Of a DNA stretch of 64,000 bases, positions 36,727-45,291 are shown in pieces. Numbering within the stretch: position 1 is the stretch's first letter; every line of letters begins with the position of its first letter. The translations under genes were made by a program, and so were the position numbers. Under the pieces are notes generated by a model. That model was not told where the DNA came from, did not search any database, and was given only the letters and a program-made list of their open reading frames with translations. Source of the stretch: Prolixibacteraceae bacterium. Its GTDB lineage: Bacteria; Bacteroidota; Bacteroidia; Bacteroidales; Prolixibacteraceae. Location: the NCBI GenBank assembly GCA_019459485.1, contig JAIBEZ010000058.1, positions 1 through 64,000 on the forward strand, in the 5' to 3' direction.

Positions 36727-36820
36727 GTCATTGAAAGTCATTTGTTACACGTCATTTATTGTCATTTATTGTTGCGTGCAGAATGGAGTTACCACTAATG
36801 ACAATCAATGACTTAATGAC
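36727..36820. repeat. Nested inverted GTCATT/AATGAC repeats
   Basis: GTCATT occurs at 36727, 36737, 36751 and 36761; inverted AATGAC at 36797, 36807 and 36815. The inner arms ATTGTCATT (36759-36767) and AATGACAAT (36797-36805) match perfectly. Shares its word with the array at 24610-24676. Confidence 0.75.
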
Positions 36821-36868
36821 AACAAATAACAATCAGTATTCACATCAGGAAAAGCAAAGACATTAAAA

Positions 36869-38134
36869 ATGAGCCAAAGTATTCAATTTATAAACGGTCA
36901 GTTAATCGTTCCCGACCAGCCGGTGATTCCTTTTATTGAGGGTGACGGAATTGGGAAAGAGATTACGGAAGCAAGTCAACGGGTGATTGATGCTGCGGTA
37001 ACTGCGGCCTACGGTGACAAAAAAAAACTGATCTGGAAAGAAGTTCTGGCAGGTCAAAAAGCTTTTGAACTTACCGGCAGTTACATGCCCGACGAAACAC
37101 TGGAAGCATTTCAGCAATACCTTGTTGGAATAAAAGGTCCGCTCGAAACGCCCGTTGGCGAAGGAATCCGCTCATTAAATGTAGCCCTGCGCCAAACACT
37201 CGATTTGTATGCCTGCATGAGACCGATCCGTTGGTTCAAAGGAGTCCCCTCTCCTATCCGTTACCCTGAACTGGTTGACATGCATATCTTCAGGGAAAAT
37301 ACCGAGGATATTTACGCCGGAATTGAATTTATGACAGGCACTGACCAAGGCAACAAGTTCCGCGACTTTCTGATCAATGAAATGGGAGTTGACAAAATCA
37401 GGTTCCCGGAAACCAGTTCGTTCGGCGTTAAACCAGTTTCAAAAGAAGGATCTGAACGATTGATTAAAGCAGCCATTCAATATGCGGTCAAGAGAGGTTT
37501 GCCGTCGGTTACCATTGTTCACAAGGGCAATATCATGAAATTTACCGAAGGCGCTTTTAAAAACTGGGGCTACAATCTGGCTGAAACAGAATTTTCAGAA
37601 CAAACTTTTACCTGGCGAAAATATCAGGAAATAGAAAAAAAAGAAGGGAAACCGGAGGCAAAAGCTGCACTCGAAGCTGCAAAAAGTTCAGGAAAAGTGA
37701 TTGTTAAAGATGTGATTACCGATGCATTCCTTCAGGAAAGCTTACTGCATCCGTATGATCATTCGGTAATTGCCACCTTAAACCTGAACGGCGATTACAT
37801 TTCGGATCAGTTGGCTGCCATGGTTGGAGGTATCGGAATTTCACCCGGGGCAAACATCAATTATATCAGCGGCTATGCTATTTTCGAAGCGACCCACGGA
37901 ACAGCCCCCAACATTGCCGGAACCGGGAAAGCAAATCCGGGATCACTCATTCTTTCAGGAGCGATGTTACTCGAGTATTTGGGCTGGTTCAAAGCTGCCG
38001 AACATGTTTATGATGCCATGGAACATACTTTTGCCAAAAGAAAAGTTACTTCTGATTTGTTTACAATGATGGAAGGGGCAACTTTACTTTCAACTTCTGA
38101 ATTTGCGGACGAGATAATCCGAAATATTCATTAA
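36869..38134 (+). CDS. icd: Isocitrate dehydrogenase, E. coli Icd-type, predicted NAD-dependent
   Basis: 421 aa, the prokaryotic Icd subfamily: [35 protein letters not shown] (with the Ser that is phosphorylated in E. coli), [37 protein letters not shown]. The cofactor region reads [16 protein letters not shown]. Using E. coli numbering (offset 4), Lys344, Tyr345, Val351, Tyr391 and Arg395, which bind NADP, are Asn348, Ile349, Ala355, Ser395 and Thr399. Ile and Ala at two of these positions are those known to favour NAD. I therefore predict NAD as cofactor. It lies 40 nt before citrate synthase. Confidence 0.9.
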   Translation: MSQSIQFINGQLIVPDQPVIPFIEGDGIGKEITEASQRVIDAAVTAAYGDKKKLIWKEVLAGQKAFELTGSYMPDETLEAFQQYLVGIKGPLETPVGEGIRSLNVALRQTLDLYACMRPIRWFKGVPSPIRYPELVDMHIFRENTEDIYAGIEFMTGTDQGNKFRDFLINEMGVDKIRFPETSSFGVKPVSKEGSERLIKAAIQYAVKRGLPSVTIVHKGNIMKFTEGAFKNWGYNLAETEFSEQTFTWRKYQEIEKKEGKPEAKAALEAAKSSGKVIVKDVITDAFLQESLLHPYDHSVIATLNLNGDYISDQLAAMVGGIGISPGANINYISGYAIFEATHGTAPNIAGTGKANPGSLILSGAMLLEYLGWFKAAEHVYDAMEHTFAKRKVTSDLFTMMEGATLLSTSEFADEIIRNIH

Positions 38135-38174
38135 TTTAGAAAACTTATTCTGAATAAAACTAAATACAAGATAT

Positions 38175-39494
38175 ATGGAATATATTAAAAACAGGTTCTA
38201 CGAAAAGGCTACCAAAGATTTAGCCGAGTTTCAACGCATTCGCAAAGAGCACGGAGATGTCGTATTGGGTCAGGTAACAATCGACCAGGTGCTTTCGGGT
38301 ATGAAAGGAATACCCGCGCTGCTTACCGAAACGTCAAAATTAGATGCCAACGAAGGTATCAGGTTCAGAGGTTATTCACTGCCTGAATTGCGTGAAAAAC
38401 TTCCTAAAATGGATCCCGAGGGTGAACCACTTCCGGAAGGTTTATTTTACCTGATGATGGTTGGTGAAATCCCGGACAAGGAAGATGTAATCAACATTTC
38501 TAAAGACTGGGCAACCCGTTCGCATGTGCCACAACACGTTTTCGATGTGATTGATGCCTTGCCAAAAAACAGCCGCCCAATGACTCAGTTCGCAACTGCA
38601 GTCCTTTCAATGGCTTACGATTCCGTATTTCAGAAAGCATACCGTGCAGGAATTAACAAGAAATTCTACTGGGACTTTATGTATGAAGATGTGATGACTC
38701 TCATTGCACGTCTTCCACGTATTGCGGCCTATATTTACAGAAGGATTTACCACAATGGTCATCACATTGAACCAAATCCGAGCCTCGACTGGGCAGGCAA
38801 TTTGGCCCACATGATGGGTCACGATTCGCTTGAGGTAAAACGTTTATTGCGTCTTTACATGGTGATACATGCCGACCATGAAGGAGGAAATGTTTCTGCC
38901 CATGCAACTCACCTCGTAGGCTCTGCCTTGAGCAATGCCTATTATTCGTTTGCCGCCGGAATGGTTGGACTGGCTGGTCCGTTGCATGGTTTTGCCAATC
39001 AGGAAGTAATGAGCTGGTTGGAAGAAATGATCGAGCAAATCGGCACAGACGAACCAACAGATGAGCAGATCGCTGCCTATATTGAACAAACATTGTTACA
39101 GGGAAGGGTTGTTCCGGGTTACGGACATGCCGTACTTCGCATCACAGACCCAAGGTTCACGGTTCAGCAGGAATTTGCCGAAAAATACATTAAAAACGAC
39201 AAGCTGATCAACATCGTAAATGCTGTTTACCGCGTTGCTCCCCCTATTCTTGAAGGCACAGGGAAAATTAAAAACCCATGGCCAAATGTGGATGCAATCA
39301 GTGGAGCGTTGTTGAACCATTACGAAATCACAGAATCGAATTTCTACACCGTACTGTTCGGAGTTTCGCGCTCGCTGGGTGTTTTATCGTCGCTTGTTTT
39401 CGACCGTTTTTACGGACTTCCGATCGAAAGACCTTCGTCGTTTCCGCTTGAGTGGTTTGCTGCAAAAGCCAAAGCTGCCGCTGATAAAAAATAA
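38175..39494 (+). CDS. gltA: Citrate synthase (mitochondrial-type)
   Basis: 439 aa. It belongs to the eukaryote-like citrate synthases rather than the E. coli GltA group: GMKGIPALLTETSKLDANEGIRFRGYSL near the start (shown in part), HNGHHIEPNPSLDWAGNLAHM, HADHEGGNVSAHATHLVGSA (catalytic His), GPLHGFANQEV and VPGYGHAVLRITDPR (second catalytic His), with the Asp of LSSLVFDRFYGLPIERP. It condenses oxaloacetate with acetyl-CoA, feeding the aconitase and two IDHs encoded upstream. A strong terminator follows, so the gene ends the cluster. Confidence 0.94.
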   Translation: MEYIKNRFYEKATKDLAEFQRIRKEHGDVVLGQVTIDQVLSGMKGIPALLTETSKLDANEGIRFRGYSLPELREKLPKMDPEGEPLPEGLFYLMMVGEIPDKEDVINISKDWATRSHVPQHVFDVIDALPKNSRPMTQFATAVLSMAYDSVFQKAYRAGINKKFYWDFMYEDVMTLIARLPRIAAYIYRRIYHNGHHIEPNPSLDWAGNLAHMMGHDSLEVKRLLRLYMVIHADHEGGNVSAHATHLVGSALSNAYYSFAAGMVGLAGPLHGFANQEVMSWLEEMIEQIGTDEPTDEQIAAYIEQTLLQGRVVPGYGHAVLRITDPRFTVQQEFAEKYIKNDKLINIVNAVYRVAPPILEGTGKIKNPWPNVDAISGALLNHYEITESNFYTVLFGVSRSLGVLSSLVFDRFYGLPIERPSSFPLEWFAAKAKAAADKK

Positions 39495-39512
39495 TATTAG
39501 CTTCTGAAAATT

Positions 39513-39549
39513 AAAAAAGGCTGTCCGGATTGGGCAGCCTTTTTTGTTT
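39513..39549 (+). terminator. gltA: Terminator after citrate synthase
   Basis: Perfect arms AAAAAAGGCTG (39513-39523) and CAGCCTTTTTT (39535-39545), closing the TCA cluster. Confidence 0.85.
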
Positions 39550-39652
39550 TTCTTCGGAATGAAATGAAAACTTGATTTTGCTTTGGCACCAGCCTCCCGT
39601 ACTTGTTTCGGAATCCCATCAGGTTTCAATCCATAAACTTAGACTGAGAACA

Positions 39653-39689
39653 ACACTCAGAGCGCGACTTCGAGTCACACCCTGAGTGT
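39653..39689. repeat. Stem-loop repeat upstream of hicBA
   Basis: ACACTCAG (39653-39660) and CTGAGTGT (39682-39689) flank an inner GACT-TCG-AGTC hairpin (39666-39676). It is not followed by a T-run; REP-like remnant or extrudable structure. Confidence 0.4.
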
Positions 39690-39753
39690 GTACAATCCAC
39701 GCGCCCATTAAAAAATCGTCGTCGGTGTAGATATTTTGTATTTGTGATTTGAT

Positions 39754-39761
39754 TACTTTTG
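39754..39761 (+). promoter_or_regulatory. -7 box of hicBA
   Basis: TACTTTTG matches TAnnTTTG exactly, 17 nt before the hicB ATG. Possible TTTG at 39735-39738 is closer than usual (15 nt). Confidence 0.45.
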
Positions 39762-39778
39762 CTTTAAATCAGATAAAT

Positions 39779-39985
39779 ATGAAAGAGATCGTTTTTATAG
39801 TAGAAGAATCGCAGGACGGTGGCTATTTTGCCCGCGCCGTCAATCAATCCATCATTACCCAAGGCGAAACCATGGAAGAACTTCGAAGCATGATTTCCGA
39901 CGCGGTACGTTGCCATTTTGTTGAAGAAGAAATGCCTACCTATGTTCATTTGCATGTTACCCGCGAAGAAACCTTTGTATTATGA
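39779..39985 (+). CDS. hicB: HicB-family antitoxin
   Basis: 68 aa from the ATG at 39779. The partial RNase-H-like HicB fold is visible: EIVFIVEESQDGGYFARAVN, then GETMEELRSMISDAVRCHF. It lacks the C-terminal helix-turn-helix or ribbon-helix-helix domain found in longer HicB proteins, so it may not repress its own promoter directly. It would neutralise the HicA toxin by direct binding. Its stop overlaps the hicA start (ATGA at 39982-39985). Confidence 0.85.
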   Translation: MKEIVFIVEESQDGGYFARAVNQSIITQGETMEELRSMISDAVRCHFVEEEMPTYVHLHVTREETFVL

Positions 39986-40221
39986 ACCTGCCACGCGATA
40001 TTGAAGCGTCAAAACTTATTAAGGCACTTCGCAAGTTAGGCTACGAAACTACCCGCCAAAGCGGAAGTCATATAAGGCTCACCACCCAACAAAACGGTCA
40101 ACACCACCTTACCATTCCCAACCACGATCCTTTAAAAATAGGAACCCTAAATGCCATAATCACCGAAGTGGCAAAACATTTAGGAGTTTCCAAACAAGAG
40201 TTGGTTGAGAGGTTGTTCTAA
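39982..40221 (+). CDS. hicA: HicA-family mRNA interferase toxin
   Basis: 79 aa, dsRNA-binding-like fold. The catalytic His is in RQSGSHIRLTTQQ near residue 30; the following HHLTIPNHDPLKIGTL is the second half of the signature. It cleaves mRNA independently of codon phase when not bound by HicB. Gene order here is antitoxin first, the reverse of the E. coli hicAB order. Translational coupling to hicB keeps the two in proportion. No mobile-element genes flank the pair. Confidence 0.9.
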   Translation: MNLPRDIEASKLIKALRKLGYETTRQSGSHIRLTTQQNGQHHLTIPNHDPLKIGTLNAIITEVAKHLGVSKQELVERLF

Positions 40222-40545
40222 AACCCATTTATTTGTTCCGGGTTCAAACCTCCTAATCTCATTACTTAAACCTGTTCTTTCGGCCAAATGGAAATTAATA
40301 CATCAATAAAATACATAATCTCCTCTGTCATTAACAGAAGTGAAATAGGAATCCGAACGATTTTAAAATATAATAACTTCAAATATGTTATTTAGATTTA
40401 AGCAAAATAAACCCGTTAAAAAAAGAGTACGCTTTTGAGCTGAATAGAAGAAATCAACTATTTTTAACGCTAGCAAACAGGAGTGATTTTTGGATTTGCA
40501 TTTTTGATTTCCTGAAAATCACCGACAACTAAAAAACTACTGAGA
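40222..40545. other. Intergenic region before the GH92 gene
   Basis: 324 nt, AT-rich. A GTGATTTT (about 40481-40488) with inverted AAAATCAC (about 40513-40520) lies just upstream of the GH92 start and could be a regulatory palindrome. No RNA gene or open frame is recognised. Confidence 0.4.
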
Positions 40546-42798
40546 ATGACTACTAACAAACTTTACCTGCCAATCATGCTGGCAGTAACCATTTTAATGT
40601 CTGGATGCCAGGAAAAAGCCGAAGACCTTATTAAATATGCCAATCCGTTAATAGGAACCAGCGAGTCAACCGGACCGAGCGGTTTTAAACACAACGAGAA
40701 TACGGAAGCATTCGGGCAGGTAACTCCCGCTGTTTCAACCCCTTTCGGAATGACCCAATGGACGCCGCAAACCCGCGACACAGAAAAAAAATGTCTTGCG
40801 CCCTACTATTATAACGACACCAAGATTCAGGGATTCCGTGGTTCTCACTGGCTTTCCGGGTCGTGCGTACAGGATTACGGCAGTTTTACTATTATGCCGA
40901 CAACCGGCTACCTGCGCACTTTTGCCAGCGAGCGCGCCACATTGTTAATGCACGAAAGCGAAACCTCAACACCTGCCTACTATTCGTGTATGTTGCAGGA
41001 ATACATGACTTTTGTTGAAATGACGGGAACTGCCCGAGCAGGATTTTTTAAGTTTTCGTACCTGAAAAATGACCAGGCCATTGTTCTTGTTACTCCAAAC
41101 AGCGACGAAGGCCAGGGATACATAAAAGTTGATCCGGAGAAACAGGAAATATATGGTTACAATCCAGTTCACCGCATTTATCAGGGCTGGGGACAACCGG
41201 CAGGATTCAGCGGTTATTTTGTTGTAAGGTTCAACCGCCCGCTTGACAATTACGGTTGCTATTTCCAGATGGAAGATTTTAAACAGCAAACCGAGATTTC
41301 AGGAAAACCGGATATTGGCGCTTACGCAGCTTTTCAGATTAAAGAAAACGACGTGATTCTGGCCAAGGTTGGAACTTCGTTTACAAGCATTGAAGCGGCA
41401 CGTGCCAATCTCGACGCTGAAATTCCTCATTGGGATTTTGCAAAAACCAAGGCTGAAACGGAACAAGTCTGGAACGAAGCGTTTTCAACCATAAAACTTA
41501 AAGGCGGAAAAGAAGAAGATTATACTAAATTTTACACCGGGCTTTACCATTCGATGATTTCGCCCCGCACATTCAGCGATGTGAGTGGCACTTACCCTTC
41601 ATTCGACGGAAATAAAAGCATTCAGAAAATGGAAAACGGGCAGGTGTATTACGACGATTTTTCGTTGTGGGACACTTTCAGGGCACAGTTGCCACTTGTT
41701 AGCCTTGTTGCACCCGACAAATATGAAGACATGATGAAATCGCTTGTTCTGAAAGCAGAACAGGGCGGATGGATGCCCATTTTCCCGATGTGGAACAGCT
41801 ACACTTCGGCGATGATCGGCGACCATGCGAACACTGCTTTGGGCGACGCTTACCTCAAAGGTTTCGATATCAATATTGACCAAGCTTGGCCGTACATGCG
41901 AAAAAATGCGTTTGAAGTTTCTGAAGGGGAGGATTACATCAATGGCAAAGGCCGAAGGGGAATGAAGTCGTACCTCGAAAACGGATACATTCCGCTGGAA
42001 GACAGTGTAAAAGAAGCTTTTCACAAAATGGAACAAACTTCGCGCACACTTGAATATGCCATGACCGACGATGTACTTTCGAAAGTTGCCGCAAAATACG
42101 GAAAGACAGAAGATGCCCAAATACTGGAAAAACGCGGGCAGAATTACCAGCGTGTTTTCGACGGTGAAACCAAAAGTATGCGTGGCCGCCATCTCGACGG
42201 AACATGGAGCGCAGATTACAATCCACTGGCACGTGCATCATACCTCACCGAAGGAACGCCATTGCAGCACATGTGGTTTGTTCCGCAGGATATTCCAGGA
42301 TTGTTCGACCTGATTGGCGATCAAAAACAAGTTCGGGAAAAACTGGATGAACTCTTCGATACCGGCGAATACTGGCACTCGAACGAACCTTGCCACCACA
42401 TTGCCTATTTGTACAATTATCTGGGCGATCCGGCTGAAACACAGCGAAAAGTGAAGAACATTCTGGCAACCGAATACAATGCATTCGATGGAGGAATCCC
42501 CGGAAACGATGACTCCGGACAAACTTCGGCATGGTATGTTTTTTCGGCCATGGGTTTTTATCCTCTTTCACCCGGAAGTGGCGAATACCAGCTCTCCTCT
42601 CCTATTTTCACTGAAGTTGAATTAAACCTGAACCCGAAATATTACCCCGGAAAGAAATTTAAAATCACCATCGACGATCCGGATACCTCAAAAGCATTCG
42701 ATAAAGTGAATTTGAATGGAAAAGAAAGTCAGTTTGTGCTGAAACACGAAGACATACGAAAGGGCGGAAAATTGGAATTCTCAAATTCTGTAAAATAA
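40546..42798 (+). CDS. GH92 alpha-mannosidase lipoprotein
   Basis: 750 aa with a lipoprotein signal (MLAVTILMSGC). GH92 segments: KYANPLIGTSES at the mature N-terminus, GFRGSHWLSGSCVQDYG, YDDFSLWDTFRAQLPLVSL, PIFPMWNSYTSAMIGDHANT, WHSNEPCHHIAYLYNYLG and GNDDSGQTSAWYVFSAMGFY. The Glu of the SNEPCHHIAYLY segment and the Asp residues of GNDDSGQ are the acid/base region of this Ca-dependent inverting family. It removes alpha-mannose from N-glycan-like or yeast-mannan-like substrates at the cell surface or in the periplasm. The neighbouring convergent LytTR operon is not obviously linked. Confidence 0.93.
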   Translation: MTTNKLYLPIMLAVTILMSGCQEKAEDLIKYANPLIGTSESTGPSGFKHNENTEAFGQVTPAVSTPFGMTQWTPQTRDTEKKCLAPYYYNDTKIQGFRGSHWLSGSCVQDYGSFTIMPTTGYLRTFASERATLLMHESETSTPAYYSCMLQEYMTFVEMTGTARAGFFKFSYLKNDQAIVLVTPNSDEGQGYIKVDPEKQEIYGYNPVHRIYQGWGQPAGFSGYFVVRFNRPLDNYGCYFQMEDFKQQTEISGKPDIGAYAAFQIKENDVILAKVGTSFTSIEAARANLDAEIPHWDFAKTKAETEQVWNEAFSTIKLKGGKEEDYTKFYTGLYHSMISPRTFSDVSGTYPSFDGNKSIQKMENGQVYYDDFSLWDTFRAQLPLVSLVAPDKYEDMMKSLVLKAEQGGWMPIFPMWNSYTSAMIGDHANTALGDAYLKGFDINIDQAWPYMRKNAFEVSEGEDYINGKGRRGMKSYLENGYIPLEDSVKEAFHKMEQTSRTLEYAMTDDVLSKVAAKYGKTEDAQILEKRGQNYQRVFDGETKSMRGRHLDGTWSADYNPLARASYLTEGTPLQHMWFVPQDIPGLFDLIGDQKQVREKLDELFDTGEYWHSNEPCHHIAYLYNYLGDPAETQRKVKNILATEYNAFDGGIPGNDDSGQTSAWYVFSAMGFYPLSPGSGEYQLSSPIFTEVELNLNPKYYPGKKFKITIDDPDTSKAFDKVNLNGKESQFVLKHEDIRKGGKLEFSNSVK

Positions 42799-42806
42799 CA
42801 ATTGGG

Positions 42807-43541
42807 TTACACACCTGCCACCGAACCGGTAAAATTCAAGGCGCTCAATACCGCATTCTTGAAATTCCGGCCAATTGGCAGTTCTTTTCCTTGAATTTCT
42901 ATTGTATTGGCAGTGAAGGCTTCTATCTTGCTGACCGAAACAATGTATGATTTGTGAATCCGCAGAAAGTTTTCAGCGGGCAGTTTCTCTTCCATCAAAG
43001 CCATGCTGGTTTTGGTAATAATCTTACGTTTATCGGTGTAAATCTGAACATATTCGCTTAATCCTTCAATGAACCTGATTTCGGAGAGATACACTTTTAC
43101 AACCTTTTTATTTTCTTTCACATAGATAAAACTTTCTTCCTGAACTTTTTCCGAAGTAGAATTGGAACTAACCTGAACTTCGTCCTGATTCGTCTGGTAA
43201 AACTTGTTCACCGATTTCAGGAAGCGTTCAAAAGTGATGGGCTTCAGTAAATAATCGACCACATCAAGTTCAAAACCTTCCAAGGCATATTCACGGTAAG
43301 CCGTGGTAATAATCACTTTTGGCGGATGTTTCAGTGTTTTTAGAAATTCGATGCCGGTAATCTGAGGCATTTGAATGTCCATAAATACCAGATCAACATG
43401 CTTTTCGCGTAAAATGCCCAATGCTTTCATTGCATCGCTGCATTCGGCAACAATTTCAAAATTCTCCAGTTTTTCAACATGCCCACGTATGAGTTCACGT
43501 GCCAGCGGCTCGTCGTCAACAATCAAACATTTTGTCTTCAT
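42807..43541 (-). CDS. LytTR-family response regulator
   Basis: 244 aa. The receiver domain (1-120) has DDE at residues 9-11, the phosphoacceptor Asp55 in DLVFMDIQMPQ, Thr in VIITTAYREYA and Lys in YLLKPI. The LytTR DNA-binding domain occupies about 140-238 (FIYVKENKKVVKVYLSEIRFIE, LRIHKSYIVSVSKIEAFT). It is the last gene of a five-gene operon and the only output protein in it, so it is the probable partner of the sensor kinases upstream. It begins 4 nt after the ACE-like gene. Confidence 0.92.
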   Translation of the reverse strand: MKTKCLIVDDEPLARELIRGHVEKLENFEIVAECSDAMKALGILREKHVDLVFMDIQMPQITGIEFLKTLKHPPKVIITTAYREYALEGFELDVVDYLLKPITFERFLKSVNKFYQTNQDEVQVSSNSTSEKVQEESFIYVKENKKVVKVYLSEIRFIEGLSEYVQIYTDKRKIITKTSMALMEEKLPAENFLRIHKSYIVSVSKIEAFTANTIEIQGKELPIGRNFKNAVLSALNFTGSVAGV

Positions 43542-43545
43542 AGTA

Positions 43546-45291
43546 TCACAATTTATGCGTTTCTGTTTTCTGCTTCAACTGATTGACAAAATACATCGAA
43601 TTCAGCGGTTCGCCTGTCGCCTTTTCGATCAGTTTTTCCCATGGCAAAAGGTTACCGTAGCGGTAAATATTATCTTTCAAATACTGTCCGACAGCTTTAT
43701 TATTCGTGTAAACACCGTTTGTTTGCTTTGTGACGCGGCTTTCGATGGCATGTTGCAATTGAGCGGCAAAAACATCGGCAAGTAAAAAATTGTGGGTCGA
43801 ACACGACAGGCTGGTTGCAAACTTATTGGCCGCCCATACACCTGAATTCTTTTCAGCCGGATAACTGATTCCCAAATATTTGAGGTTCAGTTTGTACCAC
43901 AACGAATCCAGGTTCTGATACGGATTCCGGTAAATTTCCTGTTCAAAGTCTGACAGGGCAAGCAATTTACGGCATCTGAACAACTGATCGACTTGCTGCA
44001 AATGCCGACAAACAACCACAATCTCTTTCTGGTTGTCCTCATTAAGATTTAACTCATTTTTCAACCAACTGTAATCTGAAGCGAGGTTTTCAAAATATCT
44101 GGCAATCCCTTCATAAATAACCGGGATCGGAGTTTTCAGCAAATAAGGAATATCGTCAGAAATAGAATTGTAATGAGATGCGTGTCCGCCAAGGTGCATC
44201 ATTCGGTATATTCCGTTGTGTGAATTCTGAATGCCGGAAATCAGGCGAATGTCGTTTTTGAAATCAACATTGATCATGGCGGTTAAGGATGACTTTTCCG
44301 GACGGTATTCCAAATCGCTGTTATCAATCACATCCTGGATGGGCAGGCCAATTCCTTCAAAAAACTCAGCTGTTTTCTGAATCGGATCAATATCCACAAA
44401 AAGGGAATCCATTTTTGCGATAAATTTTTCAGGCAGGTAACCGGTTCGCTCACTGTCGTAATGCCAGGGTTTTAATTCGCTCACCGGAATTTTGAAACGA
44501 TCTGCCAACAACTTATCAATTCCCCGCTTTGCTTCAAAGAACTGGCTTCTGGTATTCATTTCAATTTCATCAATCATCCGTTTTATCTTTTGCGGAGTCT
44601 GATCTTTCGATTCTAGCGAAAGTGTATAATAATCTGGATACCCAAAATTAGCGGCGAAATCATTTCTATCCTTTACCATCCGGATAATATCAGGTGCTAC
44701 AATCTTGCCTTGCTGCTGGTAAGCCTCAAAAATACGTTTCCGTACAGATTCATCATTGGTGTGTTTCTGAATGGAATCAATTTTATTGATACCATATTCT
44801 TTGCCATCAATTTCAATTTTCAGTACCGAAAATACCTGCCACAATTTCATTTCATTTGATATAAGTTTCTGATATTTTTCGGGTTCTATTTGTGGCCCCA
44901 TAAATGCCTGATAAAGAACATTCAACTGGCGAACCAGCAAGGTGTCGGTAATCAATCCTGAATATTTTAATTTCCGTAGAAGCTGAAAATCCTCTTCATT
45001 GGTAAATACATTTTGGGTGATGGACGAAAACCTGTCGGGATTAAAAAAATTGGAATCTTTTTGATTTGTTTTGTTGAATTCGAGATCGATATCCATTAAT
45101 TTCCGGTAATCTTCCTCGTTGCCAGAAACAGTGGCGTTCCACAATGCAACTGCACTTTCCATCGAATAATTCCTGATCATGTCAACCTTCTGATCAATGT
45201 AATGCTGCAGAATTTTTTCGGCCTGTTGTTTTTCATTTAAACAAGCAGAGACAGCAAAAAACAGTCCTATGGGAATGAGAATCTTACGCAT
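43546..45291 (-). CDS. ACE-like (M2-family) pseudo-peptidase lipoprotein
   Basis: 581 aa with a lipoprotein signal (IGLFFAVSAC). The fold matches angiotensin-converting-enzyme-like (M2) metallopeptidases: long helical N-terminal half, ILQHYIDQ, RNDFAANFGYPDYYTLSLES, then MMHLGGHASHY. The zinc-binding motif has His366 and His370, and Glu394 (IYEGIARYF) stands exactly 24 residues after His370, as Glu411 does after His387 in ACE. The catalytic Glu that normally follows the first His is Leu367 (codon CTT at 44193-44191). Metal binding may persist but peptidase activity is unlikely. It overlaps the upstream kinase gene by 8 nt. A sensory or ligand-binding role in the two-component system is my inference. 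Confidence 0.8.
   Translation of the reverse strand: MRKILIPIGLFFAVSACLNEKQQAEKILQHYIDQKVDMIRNYSMESAVALWNATVSGNEEDYRKLMDIDLEFNKTNQKDSNFFNPDRFSSITQNVFTNEEDFQLLRKLKYSGLITDTLLVRQLNVLYQAFMGPQIEPEKYQKLISNEMKLWQVFSVLKIEIDGKEYGINKIDSIQKHTNDESVRKRIFEAYQQQGKIVAPDIIRMVKDRNDFAANFGYPDYYTLSLESKDQTPQKIKRMIDEIEMNTRSQFFEAKRGIDKLLADRFKIPVSELKPWHYDSERTGYLPEKFIAKMDSLFVDIDPIQKTAEFFEGIGLPIQDVIDNSDLEYRPEKSSLTAMINVDFKNDIRLISGIQNSHNGIYRMMHLGGHASHYNSISDDIPYLLKTPIPVIYEGIARYFENLASDYSWLKNELNLNEDNQKEIVVVCRHLQQVDQLFRCRKLLALSDFEQEIYRNPYQNLDSLWYKLNLKYLGISYPAEKNSGVWAANKFATSLSCSTHNFLLADVFAAQLQHAIESRVTKQTNGVYTNNKAVGQYLKDNIYRYGNLLPWEKLIEKATGEPLNSMYFVNQLKQKTETHKL

Noticed and set aside
41599-42192. 197-codon minus-strand frame inside the GH92 gene
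   Set aside because: Opposite-strand shadow of conserved GH92 sequence; no start context or family similarity.
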